Below are positions 1-4,722 of a stretch of DNA of 5,331 nucleotides, piece after piece. The first letter of the stretch is position 1. Each line of letters opens with the position of its first letter. The DNA is from Pseudomonadota bacterium (GTDB taxonomy: Bacteria > Bdellovibrionota > Bdellovibrionia > Bdellovibrionales > JAEYZS01). Location: contig JAEYZS010000229.1 of NCBI GenBank assembly GCA_023427925.1, positions 1-5,331 of the forward strand, given 5' to 3'. The translations under genes were made by a program, and so were the position numbers. The notes beneath the pieces are model-generated. The model had not been told where the DNA came from and did not search any database. It was given only the letters and a program-made list of their open reading frames with translations.

Positions 1-177
1 TTATTGTACTTCATTAACCCTTTTGACTTAATACCTGATATTACTCCACTTGTAGGCTTTATAGACGATATGTCGGTGATTGGTTTGATTTACAGATATT
101 TATCAAATAGGTCTTTTGAAGTGACGGGTGAGCCAATTCCCCCAACTACTCAAAATGACGACGATAAAAAAGATTAG
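1..177 (+). CDS. DUF1232 (YkvA-like) protein, C-terminal fragment
   Basis: The window opens inside this gene. Frame 1 is open from base 1 to a TAG at 175-177 and gives the last 58 residues. The fragment begins LLYFINPFDLIPD and continues through a GFIDD motif and a second hydrophobic stretch. This two-part pattern (Y-hydrophobic-P-x-DLIPD, about ten residues, then G-x-hydrophobic-DD) is the hallmark of the DUF1232/YkvA family, small membrane-associated proteins whose biochemical role is unknown. After the domain comes a short hydrophilic tail rich in Pro and Thr, ending in an acidic/lysine run (DDDKKD). The start codon and N-terminus lie outside the window, so total length cannot be given. 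No terminator is visible between its stop and the rpsD promoter a few bases downstream, so some read-through into rpsD is possible. The family call is from the motif; no function is claimed. Confidence 0.8.
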   Translation, partial: LLYFINPFDLIPDITPLVGFIDDMSVIGLIYRYLSNRSFEVTGEPIPPTTQNDDDKKD

Positions 178-182
178 AAAAC

Positions 183-211
183 TTGACATATTTCCTGCGT
201 CCCGTTAAAAA
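183..211 (+). promoter_or_regulatory. Predicted sigma70-type promoter of rpsD
   Basis: A perfect -35 hexamer TTGACA lies at 183-188. After a 17-nt spacer comes TAAAAA at 206-211, a 4/6 match to TATAAT. The expected transcription start is near 217-219, giving an rpsD leader of about 95 nt. The -35 begins five bases after the stop codon of the upstream gene, so rpsD has its own promoter rather than depending only on its neighbour. The call rests on sequence match alone. Confidence 0.65.
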
Positions 212-220
212 TTCTCCTTC

Positions 221-296
221 GGTTGGAAGAAGTTAAAGGTCGCCGTTAATCGGTAGGACTTTCTGGCTGCTGGTCCTTTGAAATTAACTTACAACC
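221..296 (+). promoter_or_regulatory. Structured 5' leader of rpsD, candidate S4 autoregulatory element
   Basis: The leader contains nested complementary segments. GGTTG (221-225) can pair with CAACC (292-296). AAGTTAA (230-236) can pair with TTAACTT (284-290). AGG (237-239) can pair with CCT (275-277). Inside this arm are a small CCG/CGG hairpin (243-245 with 251-253) and an alternative stem AGGAC (255-259) with GTCCT (273-277), which competes with the AGG/CCT pairing. The arm begins almost at the predicted transcript start and closes five bases before the Shine-Dalgarno AAGGA at 301-305. S4 is a known autoregulator that binds structured leaders in E. coli (alpha operon) and Bacillus (rpsD leader), so a feedback site here is plausible. 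I do not recognise it as a named motif. The pairing is seen; the regulatory role is inferred. Confidence 0.4.
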
Positions 297-312
297 AAAA
301 AAGGATAGGAAA

Positions 313-924
313 ATGAAAAGAATTACTGCACGTTTTAAAATACAAAGACGTTTAGGTGTGGAACTTCCAGGTCTCGGTAAGCCGGGCGCTTTGGCAAGAA
401 AACCATATCCACCAGGACAACATGGTAACAAAAGAAAGAAGTACTCTGACTACGCTCTTCGTTTAGAAGAAAAGCAAAAAGTAAGAGCACACTATGTTAT
501 CACCGAAAAACAACTTCAAAGATTTATTGGCCAAGCTAAAATGGGTCAAAGCTCTAACTGGACAGCAAAACTTATCGGTATGCTTGAAAGAAGATTAGAC
601 AACGTCGTTTTCAGACTAGGTCTAGCTCCATCGATGCTTGCTGCAAGACAAATGTGCTCTCATGGTCACGTTCTTGTTAACGGTAAAAAAGCAAAAACAG
701 CTTCTATGGTATTGAGCCAAGGTGACACGGTGACTTTATCAGCTAAAGGCTTAGCTTCTCAAAATTACCTTCAAGTTAAAGACAAGCCAAGACTTGAGCT
801 TGCTGATTATTTAAGAAAAGAAGGGGATGCTGGAACAATCATCAATGACCCAGGTCTTGAGCATATTCCATTCCCATTCGATGCTGGTCTCTTTACTGAG
901 TACTACGCTGCGAAGTCTGTGTAA
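313..924 (+). CDS. rpsD: 30S ribosomal protein S4 (zinc-free type, stand-alone gene)
   Basis: This 203-residue protein has the usual length of bacterial S4, the primary 16S rRNA-binding protein that nucleates assembly of the 30S body. The N-terminal domain (about 1-90) contains the conserved YPPGQHG segment at 32-38 and the RLEEKQK/ITEKQL region at 50-68. The S4 RNA-binding fold follows at about 91-140 (LERRLDNVVFRLG, then GHVLVNGKK). The C-terminus ends with an EYYAAK version of the usual E-F-Y tail. The N-terminal zinc-binding cysteines of the C+ type are absent; the only cysteine is Cys115. The ATG at 313 is preceded by AAGGA at 301-305 with a 7-nt spacer, and tandem stops (TAATAA) end the gene. 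It is not in the usual rpsM-rpsK-rpsD-rpoA cluster, since its neighbours are a DUF1232 gene and pdxH. It may therefore be a second, divergent rpsD; from memory, Bdellovibrio bacteriovorus is annotated with two S4 genes. The S4 identity is secure. The paralogue status is inference. Confidence 0.96.
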   Translation: MKRITARFKIQRRLGVELPGLGKPGALARKPYPPGQHGNKRKKYSDYALRLEEKQKVRAHYVITEKQLQRFIGQAKMGQSSNWTAKLIGMLERRLDNVVFRLGLAPSMLAARQMCSHGHVLVNGKKAKTASMVLSQGDTVTLSAKGLASQNYLQVKDKPRLELADYLRKEGDAGTIINDPGLEHIPFPFDAGLFTEYYAAKSV

Positions 925-969
925 TAAAACACAAATTATCATTGAATGTCTCGTTAATACGGGCCAAAG

Positions 970-998
970 AAAAAGCCGACTTGATTGTCGGCTTTTTT
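970..998 (+). terminator. Intrinsic terminator of rpsD
   Basis: A perfect 11-bp stem pairs 970-980 (AAAAAGCCGAC) with 987-997 (GTCGGCTTTTT). The loop is six bases (TTGATT, 981-986), and the stem runs directly into a T-run ending at 998. It lies 45 nt after the rpsD stop codon and is the natural end of the rpsD transcript. The loop also serves as the likely -35 element of the next promoter. Confidence 0.93.
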
Positions 999-1008
999 AT
1001 TTTATACT
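981..1008 (+). promoter_or_regulatory. Predicted promoter of the pdxH operon, embedded in the rpsD terminator
   Basis: TTGATT (981-986, 4/6 match to TTGACA) is followed by a 16-nt spacer and TATACT (1003-1008, 5/6 match to TATAAT). The -35 is exactly the loop of the upstream terminator hairpin, and the spacer contains its 3' stem arm and T-run. Only six bases (1009-1014) separate the -10 from the pdxH ATG, so the predicted start of transcription falls on or next to that ATG. This would give a leaderless mRNA. No purine-rich Shine-Dalgarno is present between 993 and 1014, which agrees with that reading. Confidence 0.6.
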
Positions 1009-1014
1009 GTCTAC

Positions 1015-1623
1015 ATGAGTACAACATTTCCAGTAGATTATATTCCTAGCCCAGATCCCTTTGTCGAGTTTGAACTTTGGCTAAAAAAAGCAACGGACTC
1101 TGGTGAAGAAGAACCGACAGCAATGAGCTTGGCCACAGTTACGCGCGAGAATCGACCAAGAAACAGAGTGGTTCTTTATAAAGGGCTTTCTCAGCAGGGA
1201 CTTACATTTTACACCAATTACGAAAGCAATAAGGCCTTAGACCTTGAAACGAATCCTTTCGTGGCCGCTACATTTCACTGGAAGGCACTTACACTTCAGC
1301 TTCGTATTGAGGGAAGAGTTCAAAAGCTCTCTCGACAAGAATCGGAAAAGTACTTTTCGACTCGGCCAAGAGAAAGTCAAATTGGCGCGTGGATATCTTC
1401 TCAAAGCAGAATTCTAAAAAGTCGTAAAGATCTCGATCAAAAAAAATTAGAATTTGAAGAAAAATTTGAAGGTAAGGATGTCGTTTGCCCTCCGTTTTGG
1501 GGCGGATACAAGATCATTCCGGATCTTTTTGAGTTTTGGATGTTGGAGCCAGGAAGGCTTCATAACCGATTTCAGTATACATTGAGCAAAGGTGTTTGGA
1601 CGCAAGTGCGTTTGTATCCATAA
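1015..1623 (+). CDS. pdxH: Pyridoxamine/pyridoxine 5'-phosphate oxidase
   Basis: This 202-residue cytoplasmic FMN enzyme oxidises pyridoxamine 5'-phosphate or pyridoxine 5'-phosphate to pyridoxal 5'-phosphate with O2, the last step of PLP synthesis and salvage. Conserved family blocks appear in order: EPTAMSLATV (33-42), VVLYK with Lys56, FYTNYESNK (65-73), QLRIEG (95-100), YFSTRPRESQIGAW (113-126), WGGYK (162-166), FEFW (172-175) and RLHNR (181-185). Tyr113, Arg117 and Ser121, together with Arg181 and His183, match in spacing the substrate phosphate and PLP contacts of the E. coli enzyme. The family's usual RLHDR reads RLHNR here, a mild change. I chose ATG 1015, because the frame could be extended to a TTG at 985 only by translating the upstream terminator. 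There is no Shine-Dalgarno, and the promoter -10 ends six bases before the ATG, suggesting leaderless translation. It heads a probable operon with the channel gene 21 nt downstream. Confidence 0.95.
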   Translation: MSTTFPVDYIPSPDPFVEFELWLKKATDSGEEEPTAMSLATVTRENRPRNRVVLYKGLSQQGLTFYTNYESNKALDLETNPFVAATFHWKALTLQLRIEGRVQKLSRQESEKYFSTRPRESQIGAWISSQSRILKSRKDLDQKKLEFEEKFEGKDVVCPPFWGGYKIIPDLFEFWMLEPGRLHNRFQYTLSKGVWTQVRLYP

Positions 1624-1632
1624 TCACTCACC

Positions 1633-1638
1633 AGGGAG
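1633..1638 (+). promoter_or_regulatory. Shine-Dalgarno of the MscS-family gene
   Basis: AGGGAG at 1633-1638 sits 6 nt before ATG 1645. This favours that ATG over the in-frame TTG at 1639, which would directly abut the site. The site lies in the 21-nt gap after pdxH, where no promoter or terminator fits. Confidence 0.75.
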
Positions 1639-1644
1639 TTGGTA

Positions 1645-3255
1645 ATGATTAAATATCTAGTTGGCCTGCTATTGATTCTAGTCTCTTTCGAATTAGGAGC
1701 TCAAGAGAAGAACATTCTCGATGTAAAAAGAGATGAAGAAGTTGCACGGCACTATGTTGTACTTGGAAACTCACAACTCTTTGAAGTTCGAGAAAAACTA
1801 GGATCATTTACACCCCAGCAAAGAGCAGAAGTTTTTTCTGATCGTCTAAAAAGGTTTTCTTCGGATCGATCAGCCGATATCGAAAAGATCGAAATTGCGA
1901 GAACTACTGACGGTGCAGACCTCGTTTATAGAGACCAAATATTGCTGACCATCTCAGAGTTGGATGCTCAGCATGAAGGCCTTACTATAGAAAGGCTAGC
2001 GCAAAGTCGTTTAGAAGTTATTCAAAAGGCTCTCAAGAAAGACAGAGAAGCTCGGAGCATAAAGTCTCTGTCGATAAACTTTGGAATCGCAGGATTAATT
2101 ACGGTTATATTATTTCTCCTTTTGCAGACATCAAAAAAGATTTTTACGTTTGCATATGCTCAGATCAAAAACTCTAAAGGGCACCTAATTAAGTCTATTA
2201 AAATTAAAAACACTGAAATCTTAAATGAAGATCGCATCACAAATTGGATTCTGTTTGTAGCACGAGCTACACAAACATTTATCACGCTCCTACTGCTGTA
2301 TTTTTACTTTCCTCTCGTTCTGGGATTATTTCCTTGGACTGAACGATGGGCAGAAAAACTCTATGGATATATTTTAGATCCAATCCACGCCGTATGGAGT
2401 TTGTTTATTGGCTTTATCCCGAACATATTCTTTATTGTTATTATATGTATTATTACTAATTACATTTTGAACTTTATCAAATTGATCTTTCAGGAGATCG
2501 AGCGAGGTGCGCTTCAGTTTACGGGCTTTCATCAGGAGTGGGCACAGCCTACATATAAGCTAGTTAGAATTTTTATTTTTGCTTTCGCGTTTGTTTTGAT
2601 TTTTCCTTATTTGCCCGGCTCGGGATCAGCAGCTTTCCAAGGGGTATCAGTGTTTTTGGGTATTCTGATTTCCTTAGGGTCATCATCGGCCATCGGAAAT
2701 ATGGTTGCAGGGGTGGTCATTACATACATGAGACCGTTTAAAGTCGGTGATCGGGTCAAGATTTCAGATACAGTTGGTGATATTGTTGAGAAAACTCTAT
2801 TGGTCACAAGAATTAAAACAATTAAGAATGTAGATATCACAATCCCAAACTCTATGGTGTTGAGCAGTCACATCATCAACTACAGTTCTTCAGGAGATCA
2901 GAGCAACAAAGATCTGATCCTCAATATGGTCGTTACAATGGGCTATGATGTGGATTGGAGAACGGCTCATAAACTTCTGATTGAGGCCGCTCTTAAGACT
3001 CCAAACATTATAAAGGAAAAACCCCCTTTTGTGTTACAAACGGCATTTAATGATTTCTATGTGAGCTACGAAATCAATGCCTATACTGACGATCCACAAA
3101 AAATGGCGCAAACTTATTCTCATTTGAGAGAAAATGTCCAGGATGTGTTGCTAGACAGTGGAATCGAAATAATGAGCCCACACTTTACGGCCATTCGCGA
3201 TGGTACAATCAAAGAAATGCCTCGAGACTATCGAGATAAGGAGCCTAAGCTTTGA
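1645..3255 (+). CDS. MscS-family mechanosensitive ion channel with N-terminal periplasmic domain
   Basis: This 536-residue membrane protein is much longer than E. coli MscS (about 286). A hydrophobic signal peptide (1-20, likely cleavage near LGA|Q) is followed by a charged, probably periplasmic region (about 21-140). Membrane segments are predicted at about 144-161, 200-228, 249-280, 303-322 and 328-361. The last two plus the following region form the MscS core. The pore helix (331-361) contains GSSSAIGNMVAG, then MRPFKVGDRVKI begins the cytoplasmic beta domain (363-413), which ends in IPNSMVLSSHIINYS. An alpha/beta C-terminal vestibule extends to about 520. With a cleaved signal peptide, five segments place the C-terminus in the cytoplasm, as in MscS. 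By my alignment, Ile340 and Leu344 sit at the MscS hydrophobic gate and Ser348 replaces the hinge glycine. Members open on membrane tension to release solutes during hypo-osmotic shock. The gene overlaps the next by four bases. The family is firm; the gating stimulus and the function of the extra domain are unknown. Confidence 0.93.
   Translation: MIKYLVGLLLILVSFELGAQEKNILDVKRDEEVARHYVVLGNSQLFEVREKLGSFTPQQRAEVFSDRLKRFSSDRSADIEKIEIARTTDGADLVYRDQILLTISELDAQHEGLTIERLAQSRLEVIQKALKKDREARSIKSLSINFGIAGLITVILFLLLQTSKKIFTFAYAQIKNSKGHLIKSIKIKNTEILNEDRITNWILFVARATQTFITLLLLYFYFPLVLGLFPWTERWAEKLYGYILDPIHAVWSLFIGFIPNIFFIVIICIITNYILNFIKLIFQEIERGALQFTGFHQEWAQPTYKLVRIFIFAFAFVLIFPYLPGSGSAAFQGVSVFLGILISLGSSSAIGNMVAGVVITYMRPFKVGDRVKISDTVGDIVEKTLLVTRIKTIKNVDITIPNSMVLSSHIINYSSSGDQSNKDLILNMVVTMGYDVDWRTAHKLLIEAALKTPNIIKEKPPFVLQTAFNDFYVSYEINAYTDDPQKMAQTYSHLRENVQDVLLDSGIEIMSPHFTAIRDGTIKEMPRDYRDKEPKL
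3238..3243 (+). promoter_or_regulatory. Shine-Dalgarno inside the channel gene, supporting a TTG start
   Basis: AAGGAG at 3238-3243, within the last codons of the channel gene, lies 8 nt before TTG 3252. This near-consensus site is the main reason to accept the rare TTG start and the 4-nt overlap TTGA (3252-3255) with the upstream stop codon. Confidence 0.8.
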
Positions 3256-4151
3256 CGGAGCAAGAGTTTAAGCCAACTATTTTGGTGACTGGCTGTGCAT
3301 CGGGGATCGGTTTGGCTCTTGCGCGACTTTTATATAAAGAAAAAAGATATCGAGTGATTGTGACTGCGCGAACAAGGTCTTTAGAAAAACTCAAAAACGA
3401 ATTTCAAGAAGATGAGCGATTTATTATTCGACCCCTCAATGTGACTGATGATTTTCAAAGAAAGACTCTAATTCAGGAAATAGACGAAAATTGGGGTGGA
3501 GTAAATGTCCTCATTAACAATGCCGGTATCTCCTATCGCTCAGTGATCGAACATATGACCGAAGAAGACGAGATTAAACAGATGGCCACAAACTATCTTG
3601 GTCCGATGGGTTTGATCCGTTTGGTATTGCCGAATATGAGGATACGCGGTCGCGGCAAGATCATTAACGTTTCATCGGTAAGTGGGATGCTTTCCATGCC
3701 TACAATGGGCTCCTACAGTGCCTCAAAGCACGCGTTAGAAGGTGCCTGTGAATCGCTATGGTATGAAGCCAAGCCGTACGGAATTGATGTGTGCCTGGTT
3801 CAACCAGGCTTCATTCACTCGAACTCCTTTAAAAACGTCTATTACACGGAACTCTCTAGGCCCGAATCGGCAGAAAAAAGTGTTTATCGCGAATACTACA
3901 AGAATATGGCGCCTTTCATAGAGAAGATGATGAAATTATCGCCGACTGACCCAAAGCGGGTCGCTAAAATTATTTTAAAGACAATTAAGAGGTCAGATCC
4001 ACCATTGTGGATACCTGCGACTTTCGATGCATGGGCTTTTTATTACATCAGAAAGATCTTGCCGAGACGTTTCCTGCTCCCGATATTGTTTTTCTTCCTT
4101 CCAAAGGCACGCAGTTGGGCAAAACCCTTTACAAATAAGCGAATTTCCTAA
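3252..4151 (+). CDS. Classical short-chain dehydrogenase/reductase (SDR), substrate unknown
   Basis: This 299-residue protein has a Rossmann fold and is an NAD(P)-dependent oxidoreductase. The cofactor-binding glycine motif TGCASGIG is at 13-20, and NNAG is at 89-92. The catalytic set is Asn114 (in NYLG), Ser142, Tyr155 and Lys159 (YSASK), with the standard 13-residue Ser-Tyr spacing. QPGF at 184-187 is the usual post-catalytic P-G. Arg40, at the end of strand beta2 (VTARTRS), hints at NADP(H) preference, an inference only. The protein is about 50 residues longer than the typical 250-residue SDR. The extra C-terminal part ends in a hydrophobic patch (about 274-284, LLPILFFFLP) flanked by Arg and Lys, possibly a membrane-associating tail as in retinol- or steroid-dehydrogenase-like SDRs. 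Translation starts at TTG 3252, overlapping the channel stop codon, so it is probably translationally coupled. All catalytic residues are present. The substrate cannot be read from the sequence. Confidence 0.92.
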   Translation: MTEQEFKPTILVTGCASGIGLALARLLYKEKRYRVIVTARTRSLEKLKNEFQEDERFIIRPLNVTDDFQRKTLIQEIDENWGGVNVLINNAGISYRSVIEHMTEEDEIKQMATNYLGPMGLIRLVLPNMRIRGRGKIINVSSVSGMLSMPTMGSYSASKHALEGACESLWYEAKPYGIDVCLVQPGFIHSNSFKNVYYTELSRPESAEKSVYREYYKNMAPFIEKMMKLSPTDPKRVAKIILKTIKRSDPPLWIPATFDAWAFYYIRKILPRRFLLPILFFFLPKARSWAKPFTNKRIS

Positions 4152-4215
4152 TATTTAAGGTCCTAAAAAAGCTTTACAGTTTATCCAAATATTACAAAAA
4201 ACAGAATTCTAACAG

Positions 4216-4242
4216 TCTACAGAGTCTCTTTTGAGGTATAAG
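4216..4242 (+). promoter_or_regulatory. Weak candidate promoter of the small secreted-protein gene
   Basis: TATAAG at 4237-4242 is a 5/6 match to TATAAT. The best upstream partner is TCTACA at 4216-4221 (4/6) with a short 15-nt spacer. This would give a leader of about 34 nt. The 131-nt gap after the SDR gene contains no intrinsic terminator, so read-through from the pdxH operon is an alternative. Confidence 0.3.
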
Positions 4243-4282
4243 GAATAAACCAATAACTTTTTAAAGAGAGAAAAGGAAATTT

Positions 4283-4657
4283 ATGAAAGCTTTATTGATA
4301 GTGGTTTTATTGTCAGTCTCCTCATATGCGAATGCGTCTATTGAAGGTGCGCTGATTTGTTCAAATCAGAATATGGAGATTGTTCAAGGTAGGGGTAGTT
4401 TAGCTTTAGTTCTAAAGCACGCAGATGGCAGTGTTTCTAATTTGAAACTTCAAACAGACGGAAATTCGCAGGACAGATGGACAAGTTATGAAAGTAAAGG
4501 AACTGTTGTTCCTCAGTATTATAACTCAGTGCCAGCAATCGGAACATACAGCCTTGTTGTTCCCAAGATTCCAGGCGTAGGTCAGTTATCTCTAAATATT
4601 AATGCCAAAGATTCAAATATAGAATTGGATTGCATAAGAAACCGAGTCTATCCTTAA
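4283..4657 (+). CDS. Small secreted protein of unknown function
   Basis: I do not recognise this 124-residue protein. It begins with a clear Sec signal peptide: Lys2, then a hydrophobic core at 3-14, then ANA at 16-18 as the likely signal peptidase I site, leaving about 106 mature residues. There is no lipobox cysteine, so it is not a lipoprotein. The mature part looks beta-rich, with alternating hydrophobic/polar stretches such as SLALVLKH (39-46), TYSLVVPK (88-95) and QLSLNINAKD (101-110). It has exactly two cysteines, Cys26 near the N-terminus and Cys117 near the C-terminus, which could join the ends by a disulfide in the periplasm or outside the cell. The start is well supported by AAGGA at 4273-4277, 5 nt before the ATG. 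It is followed by its own strong terminator. Two cysteines, the signal peptide and the ribosome-binding site argue for a real gene; no function is assigned. Confidence 0.85.
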   Translation: MKALLIVVLLSVSSYANASIEGALICSNQNMEIVQGRGSLALVLKHADGSVSNLKLQTDGNSQDRWTSYESKGTVVPQYYNSVPAIGTYSLVVPKIPGVGQLSLNINAKDSNIELDCIRNRVYP

Positions 4658-4687
4658 TAATCAATTATATTTTTTGTTGAAAGTAAG

Positions 4688-4721
4688 AAGCGCCAACGAC
4701 GAGAATCTTGGCGCTTTTTTT
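4688..4721 (+). terminator. Intrinsic terminator between convergent genes
   Basis: A 9-bp stem pairs 4688-4696 (AAGCGCCAA) with 4708-4716 (TTGGCGCTT), with an 11-nt loop. It continues into an uninterrupted T-run to 4721. It lies 30 nt after the small secreted-protein gene. The minus-strand peptidase stop codon is at 4723-4725, so the same hairpin could also stop transcription from the other side, but the T-run on that strand is poor (CTTACTTTC). It is primarily a plus-strand terminator. Confidence 0.9.
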
Positions 4722-4722
4722 A

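Noticed and set aside
246..431. Minus-strand open frame opposite the rpsD leader and 5' end
   Set aside because: It lies antisense to a structured leader and a conserved gene, has no Shine-Dalgarno, and has an implausible composition. It is a shadow of rpsD.
985..1014. In-frame TTG at 985 as an earlier pdxH start
   Set aside because: It would translate the 3' arm and T-run of the rpsD terminator, has no Shine-Dalgarno, and adds residues unlike PdxH. ATG 1015 gives the normal family length.
827..1018. Plus-strand open frame of 63 codons overlapping the end of rpsD
   Set aside because: It is out of frame with rpsD, crosses the terminator and has no ribosome-binding site or recognisable protein features.
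1639..1644. TTG at 1639 as the start of the channel gene
   Set aside because: It directly abuts the AGGGAG ribosome-binding site, leaving no spacer. ATG 1645 has a proper 6-nt spacer and begins a clean signal peptide.
2607..2840. Minus-strand open frame inside the MscS-family gene
   Set aside because: It lies opposite the most conserved pore and beta-domain codons and is explained as a shadow frame.
4168..4175. AAAGCTTT palindrome after the SDR gene as a terminator
   Set aside because: It is a loopless 8-bp palindrome with no following T-run and cannot form a termination hairpin.
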